The notes below the pieces were generated by a model, which was given only the letters and a program-made list of their open reading frames with translations, was not told the DNA's origin and did no database searches. From Flavipsychrobacter sp. (GTDB lineage: Bacteria; Bacteroidota; Bacteroidia; Chitinophagales; Chitinophagaceae): 64,000 nucleotides of DNA. Position numbers and translations under genes: made by a program. How positions within the stretch are numbered: the first letter of the stretch is position 1; each line of letters begins with the position of its first letter. Positions 33,589 through 42,417 of the stretch are shown piece by piece. The stretch lies in contig JAFIGV010000029.1 of the NCBI GenBank assembly GCA_017849575.1, positions 1 to 64,000 of the forward strand. The letters run 5' to 3'.

Positions 33589-34449
33589 ATGCTCAAAAGA
33601 TTATTTCTGCTCATTCTGCTATTTTCATTGCAACGCTCCGCAAAGGCGCAATACTATTTTCGTGGGTCGGAGTATGGCATTGCTGCCGGAGGCTCTCAGT
33701 ATTTCGGCGACCTTAACGAAGACTATGGTTTCAAGTTCGTACGCCCGGCTTTTGGTGCCTTTGTACGGCTGCATCTCAATCCTTATATTTCTATTAAAGG
33801 CGCGGTAAACTATACTCGTGTAGGATATGCCGACAAATATTCGAGCAATCCTTACAATCAAAAACGCAACCTGAGTTTTCAGAGCAATGTATTCGAAGCG
33901 GTCGTGCAGGCGGAATTCAACTTTTTCCGGTTTACTACCGGCGAAGTGGGCAATCGCTGGACACCCTACCTTACGGGCGGTGTGGGCGCATTTTATTACA
34001 ATCCGTTCACCGAGCTCGACGGTAAAAAATATTATCTGAAACCCTTAGGCACAGAAGGACAAAATTCTATTGCAGGCAATCGTGCCTATCACAAAGTAGC
34101 CATGTGTTTCCCGGTAGGAGTAGGTTTTAAATATTGGTTGCGCCCGGGTATGAACATTGGGTTTGAAGTGGCTGACCGGCTGACGTTGACGGACTACCTT
34201 GATGATGTAAGTACAACTTATGTAGGCAGCAATTATTTTCCCAATGATCCGCAAACGCAAAACCCTGCTTACTATTTGCAGGACCGCTCCATAGAAATAG
34301 ATCCTTCCGATCCGCTGGGAAGACCCGGCAAGCAACGCGGCAACTCCAGCACCAAAGATCAGTACCTGATGTTTATGGTGAATCTTTCTTTCCAGCTTCG
34401 TGTGTATAAGTGCCCGGCGTATATGAACCGCGGCATCATGGACTTTTAA
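33589..34449 (+). CDS. porG: Type IX secretion system outer membrane protein PorG
   Basis: A 286-residue outer membrane beta-barrel of the DUF6089/PorG family. Signal peptide ends SAKAQ. The N-terminal motif GSEYGIAAGGSQYFGDLN, the alternating hydrophobic strands (YISIKGAVNYTRVGYADKY, PYLTGGVGAFYYNPF) and the C-terminal strand with KCPAYMNRGI are typical. PorG interacts with the PorKN ring of the T9SS at the outer membrane. It follows nadK by 73 bases. Start at ATG 33589; GTG six bases upstream is possible. It ends convergently with the acetyltransferase gene, with a 4-nt stop overlap. Confidence 0.87.
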   Translation: MLKRLFLLILLFSLQRSAKAQYYFRGSEYGIAAGGSQYFGDLNEDYGFKFVRPAFGAFVRLHLNPYISIKGAVNYTRVGYADKYSSNPYNQKRNLSFQSNVFEAVVQAEFNFFRFTTGEVGNRWTPYLTGGVGAFYYNPFTELDGKKYYLKPLGTEGQNSIAGNRAYHKVAMCFPVGVGFKYWLRPGMNIGFEVADRLTLTDYLDDVSTTYVGSNYFPNDPQTQNPAYYLQDRSIEIDPSDPLGRPGKQRGNSSTKDQYLMFMVNLSFQLRVYKCPAYMNRGIMDF

Positions 34450-34910
34450 ACGTCTATCGCCACGTTGATCCATTCGTTGTCGAAACGCGCACGGTAGCGC
34501 TCATAAAATTTTATGGCGGGCTCATTCCATTCCAGCACCTGCCATACTATAGCAGAAAAATCGCGCTCTTTTGCTTCTCCAATCAGGGCTTCCATCAGCC
34601 TCGTGCCTATGCCTTTTCCGCGCCAGCTTTCCGTTACAATGATATCTTCCAGATACATACGCTGCCCCTTCCAGGTAGAATATCGGATGTAGTACAGCGC
34701 AAAACCGATGAGCCTACCTTCATGTTCGGCTACATAAGACCAATAGACCGGCTGAGCCCCAAAGCCGCTTTCCTCAAAGTGTTGCAGCGACACAGTCACT
34801 TCATCCGGAGCCCGTTCATATACAGCCAGTTCTTTAACCAGTTCCAGCATTTGCGGGCAATCCGATTTGCGCGCAGGTCTTATCAAAACGGAGGCTTCCA
34901 TATCAGGCAC
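34446..34910 (-). CDS. GNAT N-acetyltransferase, SAT1-like
   Basis: A 154-residue GNAT enzyme. The acetyl-CoA loop is VTESWRGKGIGTRLM, preceded by the MYLEDIIV strand, and followed by IVWQVLEWNEPAIKFYER; the N-terminus has IRPARKSDCPQMLELVKELAVYE. This pattern, with LED and W-N-x-A-I-x-FY, is that of diamine acetyltransferase SAT1 and thialysine acetyltransferases. The likely substrates are polyamines or lysine analogues, inferred only. The stop overlaps porG. Confidence 0.87.
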   Translation of the reverse strand: MPDMEASVLIRPARKSDCPQMLELVKELAVYERAPDEVTVSLQHFEESGFGAQPVYWSYVAEHEGRLIGFALYYIRYSTWKGQRMYLEDIIVTESWRGKGIGTRLMEALIGEAKERDFSAIVWQVLEWNEPAIKFYERYRARFDNEWINVAIDV

Positions 34911-35068
34911 AAGATTTTTGTTCTTCCCCGCAATAGTAATTTACCTGTTACGTTCTTACAAATCAGCGCTTAGCCAAATTTGCGTTAAACGAAGGTTTTA
35001 TATTACCTCATAACTGTATCTTTAATCGGATACAAGAAGCATTTAACCAAGCAAAAAAGGAAGAGAAT

Positions 35069-36625
35069 ATGAATACACAAGGAGAAATATTGTGGGTGGA
35101 TGACGAGATTGATTCGCTGAAGTCGCAGATTTTGTTTCTGAAAAATAAAGGCTATGATGTCACCTCTATAAGCAATGGACACGATGCGCTGGAGCTGCTG
35201 AAGGATAAAACCGTTGATGTGGTGCTGCTGGATGAAAGCATGCCCGGACTGACCGGACTGGAAACCTTATCGCGCATAAAGGAGATGAAACCACAACTGC
35301 CCGTGGTGATGGTAACGAAAAATGAGGCGGAAAACATCATGGAAGAAGCCATAGGCTCTCAGATTTCCGATTATCTCATCAAGCCTGTAAACCCCAATCA
35401 GGTGTTGCTTTCGCTGAAAAAAATTATTGATACCCGAAGGCTGGTGTCCGAAAAAACGACACAAGCCTATCAGCAGGAGTTTCGCAACCTGTTTATGGCA
35501 CTGAGCTCGAACCCCAACCATGAAGAATGGAAAGAACTCTATCGGAAACTGATTTATTGGGAACTGGAAATGGCACGCAGCGATAGCTCCGAAATGATGG
35601 AAGTATTGCAGAGCCAGAAGTCGGAAGCCAATACAGAATTTTACAAGTACATCTCCAAAAACTATGAGAAGTGGATCAACGGAAAGGCGGAAGGTCCCGT
35701 CTTTTCGCACCAGCTTATCAAAAAGAAAATTGCTCCGTACATCGAACAGGGCAAGTCAACTTTTTTGATCCTGATAGACAACCTTCGTTTCGACCAGTGG
35801 AAAGCCATACAGCACATTGTTACCGACAGTTTTAAGATACTGGAAGAAGACATGTTTTACAGCATTCTTCCCACAGCAACGCAGTACAGCCGCAATGCAC
35901 TTTTTGCCGGTATGATGCCCGCCGATATTGAGAAAAAATATCCTAACGAATGGAAGAATGATGATGAAGAAGGCGGTAAAAATTTGCACGAATCGAAGTT
36001 TTTGGAAGGACAGCTCAAACAGCTTAAACTCGATCACCTAAAATGGCAGTACACAAAGATCACCAACAACGATGATGGGAAGAATTTTGAAGACAATATT
36101 CACAACTATCTCAACAACGATCTGAATGTGATCGTGTACAATTTTGTGGATATGCTTTCGCATGCCCGCACCGAAATGGAAGTGCTCAAAGAACTGGCAA
36201 GCGATGAAGTATCTTATCGTTCCCTCACTGTTAGCTGGTTTGAACACTCTCCTTTGCATCGCGCACTCAAAAAAATTGCCGATAAAGACATACAGGTTTT
36301 TGTGACCACCGACCATGGCACCGTGCGCGTAAAAACCCCGAGCAAGTGTGTGGGCGACCGGGCTACTACTACCAATCTCCGTTATAAACACGGACGCAAC
36401 CTTCAGTACGAAGACCGTGATGTGCTTGCCTTCCGCGACCCGCGTGTGGTGGGCTTGCCCAGACCAAATGTGAGCAGCACCTTCATCTTTGCCAAAGAAG
36501 ATGTGTTCCTCTGCTATCCCAACAACTACAATTACTACGTCAATTATTACCGCAATACTTTTCAGCATGGCGGTATTTCGCTGGAGGAAATGATAGTGCC
36601 GATTATACGGCTGCAGAGTAAGTAA
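35069..36625 (+). CDS. porX: T9SS response regulator PorX (receiver plus PglZ domain)
   Basis: A 518-residue protein. The receiver domain (1-125) has the acidic pair DDE (11-13), phosphoacceptor Asp55 in VVLLDESMPG, and Lys in DYLIKPVNP. A helical linker leads to a C-terminal PglZ/alkaline-phosphatase-like domain (about 215-510) with FLILIDNLRFDQW, LPTATQYSRNALF, VYNFVDMLSHAR and TTDHGTVRVKTP, which keep the metal-binding Asp, Thr and His residues. PorX acts with the PorY kinase and SigP to control por genes, and PglZ of PorX cleaves nucleotide oligomers in P. gingivalis; both are carried over by homology. No PorY is in the window. TATCTTTA at 35017-35024 is a near-perfect -7 box. Confidence 0.92.
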   Translation: MNTQGEILWVDDEIDSLKSQILFLKNKGYDVTSISNGHDALELLKDKTVDVVLLDESMPGLTGLETLSRIKEMKPQLPVVMVTKNEAENIMEEAIGSQISDYLIKPVNPNQVLLSLKKIIDTRRLVSEKTTQAYQQEFRNLFMALSSNPNHEEWKELYRKLIYWELEMARSDSSEMMEVLQSQKSEANTEFYKYISKNYEKWINGKAEGPVFSHQLIKKKIAPYIEQGKSTFLILIDNLRFDQWKAIQHIVTDSFKILEEDMFYSILPTATQYSRNALFAGMMPADIEKKYPNEWKNDDEEGGKNLHESKFLEGQLKQLKLDHLKWQYTKITNNDDGKNFEDNIHNYLNNDLNVIVYNFVDMLSHARTEMEVLKELASDEVSYRSLTVSWFEHSPLHRALKKIADKDIQVFVTTDHGTVRVKTPSKCVGDRATTTNLRYKHGRNLQYEDRDVLAFRDPRVVGLPRPNVSSTFIFAKEDVFLCYPNNYNYYVNYYRNTFQHGGISLEEMIVPIIRLQSK

Positions 36626-36630
36626 AATAG

Positions 36631-36654
36631 GCGAGCCGGCTTTCACCGGCTCGC
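36631..36654. terminator. Bidirectional hairpin between porX and a T9SS cargo gene
   Basis: GCGAGCCGG (36631-36639) and CCGGCTCGC (36646-36654) form a perfect 9-bp stem with a 6-base loop, 5 bases after porX and 22 bases after the stop of the convergent gene. T-runs are weak on both sides. Confidence 0.65.
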
Positions 36655-36675
36655 TTCTCAAAATAATGCGTTGCG

Positions 36676-37614
36676 CTATTGCACCAAAAATTCCCCTTTG
36701 GCGACCAATTGCTTTTTCTCGTCGTAAACAGAATAGACATACACACCAGCAGGCATCTGATCTCTGCTAAAAGTTGCAGCGCCATTGGTCAGCGTTAATT
36801 GTTGCAGCCATCTTCCCGAAATATCGGTGATATGCACGGTACCAAGAGCAGGTGCATGTGTACCGGATATTTTTATGCTGGCGTTTTGCTGCACCGGATT
36901 CGGGCTTACTATTGGCTGGCTATTTACAGCACCAAATTCATCCACGCTATTGATGATGCTTTTGCCGAGGAAAGTATATTTTCCGGTGTTATTGTCGTAG
37001 CTCGCCACGGTCATTAATATGGGCGAGGTGATATACCACTCATAGTAATAGTCGCTGCCGCCAAAGTCGCGCTTAGAGCGTACTACATTGGTGTAGGTTG
37101 TAAAAGGCGTGATCAGTGTACCATAGCCGTCGTAGGTTACAGTAAGGTTATACGGTCCGCCGGAAGTCGTCTGAAAAACATCGTTGTGCACCGTACCATA
37201 ACTATAAGGGAAAGGAATGAGTGTTTTCGGATTCGGCGTGTAATCCGTGCCCGAACCGCTGGAGATATTACTCCCCAAAATTTCAAGCTCAGCGGAAGAA
37301 GCCTTCCAATATTCGTACACAGCGGTACCCGAAAATGGCGTGAGCTTAATAGCATGAGTGGCGGTAGAAAAATTAGCGGCATAAGGTGTAGCGGACGGAT
37401 TTACCAGCTCAAAAGTGCCGCCGGCTGTTGGGCTGAGGCTGCTGAAATTCCAGGTGACATTGGCACCGCCCGCACCTGGCGACATGGCAGAAACGGCAAC
37501 CGAAACCGTATCGGTGTAACCCACAGCGGGGAGATTGCTTGCATTGTTGATGATGGGCTGCGCCAAAGCGCTAAATGAAATACCAAGGGATGCAATCGTT
37601 AGAAGATTTTTCAT
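36676..37614 (-). CDS. T9SS cargo protein (312 aa), unknown N-terminal domain
   Basis: A secreted protein with signal peptide (MKNLLTIASLGISFSALAQ), a beta-rich body of about 210 residues and a type A sorting domain from about residue 230 (VSPNPVQQNASIKI, VHITDISGRWL, PAGVYVYSVYDEKKQLVAKGEFLVQ). The body (TVSVAVSAMSPGAGGANVTWNFSSL) resembles the short adhesin-like T9SS proteins common in Chitinophagaceae, with no catalytic signature. Its export would need the machinery partly encoded nearby. Function unknown. Confidence 0.85.
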   Translation of the reverse strand: MKNLLTIASLGISFSALAQPIINNASNLPAVGYTDTVSVAVSAMSPGAGGANVTWNFSSLSPTAGGTFELVNPSATPYAANFSTATHAIKLTPFSGTAVYEYWKASSAELEILGSNISSGSGTDYTPNPKTLIPFPYSYGTVHNDVFQTTSGGPYNLTVTYDGYGTLITPFTTYTNVVRSKRDFGGSDYYYEWYITSPILMTVASYDNNTGKYTFLGKSIINSVDEFGAVNSQPIVSPNPVQQNASIKISGTHAPALGTVHITDISGRWLQQLTLTNGAATFSRDQMPAGVYVYSVYDEKKQLVAKGEFLVQ

Positions 37615-37766
37615 GCTACGATATTTTTAGATAAACCTACTTACGATGGTATTCCTTTACAATACCCAATCCACGGTATTGTCGGTGCTCTTTCACAAAA
37701 AATTACCAGCCCGCAAAATCTCCGGCTTCTAAAAATCAGTAAACTTGTACAAAGCATCAAACACAC

Positions 37767-38756
37767 ATGGAGAGCAATACGGATGTACTTTCAATCAATG
37801 CTACCGAATCCATTCAGCAGCTTATTGCACAAATAGAGACGGTGATCCGCGGCAAAAAACAGCAGATCGAGTTTGTGGTGACCTGCCTGCTCGCCGGTGG
37901 ACATATACTGATGGAAGACAACCCCGGAACCGGCAAAACCGTGCTGGCAAAAACTCTTGCACAATGCATCAGTGGCACACAGGGCGATGAACATGTAGTG
38001 TTTAAGCGCATACAGTTTACCCCAGATCTGTTGCCGATGGACTTAATAGGATCGCATATTTTCGATGATAGAACCAAAGAATTCATTTTCAAAAAAGGAC
38101 CGCTGTTTTGCAATGTGCTGCTTGCAGACGAGATCAACCGTGCCTCGCCCAAAGTGCAAAGTGCTCTGCTTGAAGCTATGGCGGAACATCAGGTGACGGT
38201 GAGCGATGCTACGCTCAAGCTGGAAAAAATGTTCTTTACCATTGCCACCCAAAACCCTATAGAAATGGAGGGCACTTACCCGCTGCCTGCTGCTCAGCTC
38301 GACCGGTTTTTTATGAAGATCTACTTTGGCTATGTTGACGAAGAAGTGGAAATGAACATCTACCGCGAGTACCTCGACATAGCAAAAAATCTGGTGGAGC
38401 TGAAACAGGTACTCAGCCTCAACGACATACTGGAGCTACAACAACAATCGTCGCAGGTGTATATACACGATGAGATCGTACGGGCGGTAAGCCATGTAGT
38501 GCGCCACACCCGCGATCATCAGGATATTGCCCTGGGCGCATCTACCCGCAGTGGCATTGCCTGGCTGCGCTGCCTTCGCGCCTATGCACTGGTGAAGGGA
38601 AGAACTTTTGTGATAGAGGATGATGTAAAAGACACCGCCCGTGCTGTGCTTGATCACCGGCTCATTTATCGCAATAAAGAAGGCAGACAAAAAGCACTGG
38701 ACGGCATTGTGCATAAAGAAATGGAGCGGCTGGCAAAACTGAAATTACATGCGTAA
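37767..38756 (+). CDS. MoxR-family AAA+ ATPase
   Basis: A 329-residue chaperone-like ATPase. Walker A is EDNPGTGKTVLAK (50-62), Walker B LLADEINRASPKVQSALLEAM (from 118), sensor 1 ATQNPIE, and the MoxR-specific lid with GASTRSGIAWLR. MoxR ATPases work with VWA proteins to insert metals or remodel complexes. None is adjacent here; the next genes are two lipoproteins on the other strand. The VWA protein at 15.3 kb is a candidate partner. Confidence 0.93.
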   Translation: MESNTDVLSINATESIQQLIAQIETVIRGKKQQIEFVVTCLLAGGHILMEDNPGTGKTVLAKTLAQCISGTQGDEHVVFKRIQFTPDLLPMDLIGSHIFDDRTKEFIFKKGPLFCNVLLADEINRASPKVQSALLEAMAEHQVTVSDATLKLEKMFFTIATQNPIEMEGTYPLPAAQLDRFFMKIYFGYVDEEVEMNIYREYLDIAKNLVELKQVLSLNDILELQQQSSQVYIHDEIVRAVSHVVRHTRDHQDIALGASTRSGIAWLRCLRAYALVKGRTFVIEDDVKDTARAVLDHRLIYRNKEGRQKALDGIVHKEMERLAKLKLHA

Positions 38757-38764
38757 ATATTCCT

Positions 38765-38837
38765 CACAGAGCAAACCGAGATAAGAGTGCACAGGGTTTA
38801 TGTATTCTATGTAGCTCTGTTCTTTGTGTGCTCTGTG
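38765..38837. repeat. CACAGAG-type intergenic inverted repeat
   Basis: CACAGAGCA (38765-38773) pairs with TGCTCTGTG (38829-38837) across a 55-base spacer that itself contains short CTCTGTT/TGTGTG runs. It follows moxR and may serve as a processing site; it is a low-complexity dispersed motif rather than a clear terminator. Nothing else is seen between 38757 and 38935. Confidence 0.5.
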
Positions 38838-38935
38838 TGAAAAATTATTTTTTTAGCAGTTTTGAGCATTTCCATAGTCTTGCGCAGATGCAAAATAATT
38901 GAGTACCGTAAAAAAAAGGCTTAGAAATTGGCACT

Positions 38936-39514
38936 TCATGGCATTGAATATTTGATTAGAGAAAATGTATCGTTAGAATTTTTATATGAAACATATTGAA
39001 TAATGCCAATGTGTCGTGCTATCTTACGTGTACTTCCATAGTTAATTACCTGGTAATAGTTTATTGAATCTTGCTGCCACAGTTTGAAACTGTCAAGTAC
39101 CGGAATCTCATATCCCGGCATAGAAAACTCCTTGGAGTCTTTTGTCGCTTCAAGAGATATGAAGTCACCGTATATGTATGTCACGTCAAAATCTCTCCCT
39201 CCCATACTAATCAGTACTTCGGTAGCTTCATTTAACGCCAGATATGAAGAATGTACAATAAACTCAGTTTCTCTACCCGAAACACAACTAAACTGCCGCT
39301 CGCTTATATCGCTAATTTTATATTGATCTACCCACATACTGTCGCGCTTAGTGCTATCCCTGTTTAGAAAAATCCAGTATGCACCCGGTTTATAATTACC
39401 AAAATACTCGTCAATCAGCGGCGCTTGCTCCTTAAAATCCGGATTTTTGCATTTGTTGCAGGACACCAATGTTGCTGCAGGCAAAATGAGCGATAATATC
39501 CACAGCAATCTCAT
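38936..39514 (-). CDS. Lipoprotein of unknown function, paralogue A
   Basis: A 192-residue lipoprotein (lipobox ATLVSC, lipidated Cys near residue 19). It is a paralogue of the upstream gene: both have YxGxYxPGxxWIxxNRDxxxxDS, an xxCxSG segment, HSxYLA and a C-terminal G(I/L)(I/V)Q(Y/F)...NDTFxxIK(Y/F). Predicted mostly beta. No family recognised. The ATG overlaps the stop of paralogue B by four bases, so the two are translationally coupled and arose by tandem duplication. Confidence 0.75.
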   Translation of the reverse strand: MRLLWILSLILPAATLVSCNKCKNPDFKEQAPLIDEYFGNYKPGAYWIFLNRDSTKRDSMWVDQYKISDISERQFSCVSGRETEFIVHSSYLALNEATEVLISMGGRDFDVTYIYGDFISLEATKDSKEFSMPGYEIPVLDSFKLWQQDSINYYQVINYGSTRKIARHIGIIQYVSYKNSNDTFSLIKYSMP

Positions 39515-40113
39515 AAGTAAACGAATTTTATCATCGTGAAAGTATCGTTAGTGCCCGTGGCTGCAAATTGTACCAGTCCAAAATCGGGTGCAAAGATCAG
39601 GCTGCCCACACGAATATATTCCGGCAATACAATCTGCGGCAGGTTGGGCGATAGTGAATAATTTTGCTGTACGCTATAACGAGTACTGCCATTGAAAAAA
39701 CTGGTAAAATCGTCGTTCTTTGCATTGAGCTTGCAAACGATATTTCCTGATGCGTCCTTTATCTCGAAGATGTTTGTAATCTGATCTCTGCTTTCGTCAA
39801 AGCCCAGCCTGACCTTCATCATTTGTCCGCCAGCCAGATAGTTGCTGTGCATATCAAAGGTTGTTACATCGCCGCTCAGACAGTTATTATTCTCCCCGGT
39901 AATGCCGGTAGAGAAATTTGTGAGGTACACACTATCCGTTCTGCTCTTATCTCTGTTTTGATATATCCATGCCACGCCCGGACGGTAGCCACCGAGGTAC
40001 TTTTGCATGAGATAAACTCGCTCGTTAACATGCTGCACATTGGAACAGCGCACCACTTTTTTACAGGAAAGAATAGCGCAATTTGCAACAAGAAAGAGCG
40101 CCGGGAATTTCAT
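39511..40113 (-). CDS. Lipoprotein of unknown function, paralogue B
   Basis: A 200-residue lipoprotein; ATG 40113 gives the lipobox CAILSC. Its motifs align with paralogue A (YLGGYRPGVAWIYQNRD; NNCLSG; MHSNYLA; FGLVQFAATGTNDTFTMIKF). Between these anchors the sequences differ strongly, so the pair is old or fast-evolving. First gene of the two-gene operon. Substrate or partner unknown. Confidence 0.75.
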   Translation of the reverse strand: MKFPALFLVANCAILSCKKVVRCSNVQHVNERVYLMQKYLGGYRPGVAWIYQNRDKSRTDSVYLTNFSTGITGENNNCLSGDVTTFDMHSNYLAGGQMMKVRLGFDESRDQITNIFEIKDASGNIVCKLNAKNDDFTSFFNGSTRYSVQQNYSLSPNLPQIVLPEYIRVGSLIFAPDFGLVQFAATGTNDTFTMIKFVYL

Positions 40114-40255
40114 ACCTGATAGCGCACGTAAAAACAAGTGTTGCATATACCTTGGTTTTCTACGAAAATAAAGATTGGCAAATTGCTTAATATTAATTTA
40201 TTGTGACGTTGAAGGCAGGACGCATTTTGGGTCGCACACCGCCACACCTTAACCT

Positions 40256-40283
40256 TTTGAATAGTAGCGGACAATTAACTTTG
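40256..40283 (+). promoter_or_regulatory. Promoter of the TPR protein
   Basis: TTTG at 40256-40259 and a perfect TAACTTTG at 40276-40283. The 16-base spacing is shorter than usual. Transcription would start near 40290, 15 bases before the ATG at 40305, which supports that start over longer versions. Confidence 0.5.
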
Positions 40284-40304
40284 AAATTACGCTCAACATT
40301 CAAT

Positions 40305-42344
40305 ATGACGCTTATGGGAATAGAAAGCTGGATCAATAAAACAAAGGCACTTTCAATTCTTATTATTTTTCTGATCCCGCAGATAATTTGCGCCCAATCT
40401 CTTGCTCCGCAAAAAGTGGCAGAGCGTTATGAGATTGACGCCAAGCGTATGGGTGTGGATGTGAACAGTGACGATGCGCTGCCCCGCTCGCGGGAGTTTA
40501 AGCGTATTGACAGCACCTATTATGTGGGCTGGATGTTTGAAGGCGCTTACAAATACAACCATGCTGCGGACTATCTCGGTTTTAAAAATGCTTCGGTACC
40601 GCTTGCCCGCGCGCTGCGACTAATGGAGCGCGACTATAAAAAACAGCTCGGCACCCGCACCTCCGACCTCATGACTTATTTCAATGAGTATAAGTACCAC
40701 CTCGACTATACGCTCATTGCCTATTACCTCATGAACTGCTACAGCAATATGGAGGAACCCGACAAGGTTTTTCAGTTGCTGCGCCGGGTAACGAAATGGA
40801 ATTTTCAGCGCGACTTCTACATGGACGCCTGGAATTACCTCGGCTGGACCGTGCATCGCAACCGTTTTTATACGAGCAGTAAATACAGCTTTCTAAAAAA
40901 TTCTATTGACGAAAATGAACGGCTCGCCAACCGTTACCTCGACAGCGGTCTGCGAAAAATTAATCGCGACAAAGCCCTGAACAGCACCATTTTTCAACCG
41001 GGTTACGAACAGCAGGATAAGCTGGCTGTGTATCATTATAAAGCCATGCTGTATAGCTACAATTTCAGGATTGACTCGGCTGCATACTACTACAATCTGC
41101 TGCGGCAGGGCGGGCTGGCATCGCATAATAACTACGCTACCTTTCGCGCCATCTGCGGCGATTTTCGCGAAGCGGAAAAGGAATACACGCTCGAAGGCGA
41201 AAACAAACAAACCGACAAACGCCTGCAGGAGTGGGTCTATTACCTTTCCATACTCGATATCTACAAAGGCAATCCAAAAGCCGGAGTGGAGCTGACGAAA
41301 GGTATGATCATGGCAAATGGTTCTACGCCGGGCTTTGGCTGGTACAATATTGCCGAAGCGCGCTGCCGCCTGTACGACGGGCAAACTGAAGAAGCCAATC
41401 GCTACCTGAACAAAGCCGCAGAGTTTAAAGAGCTGCATATAGGCACTACGCTGGGGCAAACGCACTACGACTTTAGCGTGCAACTGCTCAAACTGATGTA
41501 CGACATCAACAAACTGCAGGCACTCAAATTTGAACACAAAAACTGGTGGTATAATATTCCGGTTCTGGGACAAATGGCGCAATACACTGCCGAAAAGTAC
41601 ATGCAGCAGTTTTTGATCATCAACCAGTTTGCCCAAAACCCCGAACGCGACCGTGTGATCTATAAACTGTTTTCAACAGAAAGCACCGTGAGCTGGGACG
41701 AAGTCTGGTACCTCATTCGCGATTTCAGCACGGGCTTTTTCGTCAAAAAGTTTCAAAAAGAACTCAACACCGACCAGCGTAAATATATCCGTAAATACTT
41801 CCGGTATTTTCTGGCAAGACTCAACATGGAAAAAGGAAATAATGAGGAAGCCGGAAGATTGCTCAATCAGGTATTGCTCGACCCCGATATGGATGCCGAC
41901 TACGAACGGCTGCTGATTGCCCGTACCCTGCAGGCGCAGGCAGAAATAGCAGATAAAAAAGATGATCAGGCACAACTACATGACCGGCTCTACCGGATGT
42001 ATCAATACTATCCGCAGCTCATTCCTTTTACCGGCTTGCAAATGAATATGCACCTGCAGGTAGTGGGCGATGCGCCGAAGGACTTTATGGAAACCCTAAA
42101 AAACTGCAACATCAATTTTACAGACGCATCGCCGGCACCGCGCGCCATATTGATTTTTACAGGCAGTGGCATCAAAAGGAAAGTGGAATATGCCGTGACC
42201 GACGAAACAGGTAAAATGATCGTTGCCCGGCAGACATTTCCTTTCAAAACCGCCGCCGACGCTACCCAACTCGCTTACCGGCTATTTAACGTAGGCGACC
42301 TTCAAAAGCCACAGGAAACGGCGGCAGAGCGGGCGGGCTTATGA
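40305..42344 (+). CDS. Exported helical-repeat (TPR-like) protein
   Basis: A 679-residue protein. ATG 40305 leads into a signal sequence (ALSILIIFLIPQIICAQ). The body is helical, with repeated aromatic-rich TPR-like helices (YNHAADYLGFKNASVPLARALRL; MNCYSNMEEPDKVFQLLRRV; KGNPKAGVELTKGM; NEEAGRLLNQVLLDPD). No catalytic motifs. A GTG start 102 bases upstream would place the signal peptide internally. It is probably periplasmic, serving protein-protein contacts; no specific family recognised. ParA follows 73 bp downstream, perhaps by chance. Confidence 0.8.
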   Translation: MTLMGIESWINKTKALSILIIFLIPQIICAQSLAPQKVAERYEIDAKRMGVDVNSDDALPRSREFKRIDSTYYVGWMFEGAYKYNHAADYLGFKNASVPLARALRLMERDYKKQLGTRTSDLMTYFNEYKYHLDYTLIAYYLMNCYSNMEEPDKVFQLLRRVTKWNFQRDFYMDAWNYLGWTVHRNRFYTSSKYSFLKNSIDENERLANRYLDSGLRKINRDKALNSTIFQPGYEQQDKLAVYHYKAMLYSYNFRIDSAAYYYNLLRQGGLASHNNYATFRAICGDFREAEKEYTLEGENKQTDKRLQEWVYYLSILDIYKGNPKAGVELTKGMIMANGSTPGFGWYNIAEARCRLYDGQTEEANRYLNKAAEFKELHIGTTLGQTHYDFSVQLLKLMYDINKLQALKFEHKNWWYNIPVLGQMAQYTAEKYMQQFLIINQFAQNPERDRVIYKLFSTESTVSWDEVWYLIRDFSTGFFVKKFQKELNTDQRKYIRKYFRYFLARLNMEKGNNEEAGRLLNQVLLDPDMDADYERLLIARTLQAQAEIADKKDDQAQLHDRLYRMYQYYPQLIPFTGLQMNMHLQVVGDAPKDFMETLKNCNINFTDASPAPRAILIFTGSGIKRKVEYAVTDETGKMIVARQTFPFKTAADATQLAYRLFNVGDLQKPQETAAERAGL

Positions 42345-42417
42345 TTTTTTATTAGTTTAGTTTTCTGCACCGTGGCGTCGCCTCTTCTTAGCGTCGTTGC
42401 GAGAAAAACTCAGTGAC

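Noticed and set aside
38765-38837. Structured RNA gene after moxR
   Set aside because: The long-range pairing comes from low-complexity CACAGAG/CTCTGTG runs; the interior has no supporting structure or promoter.
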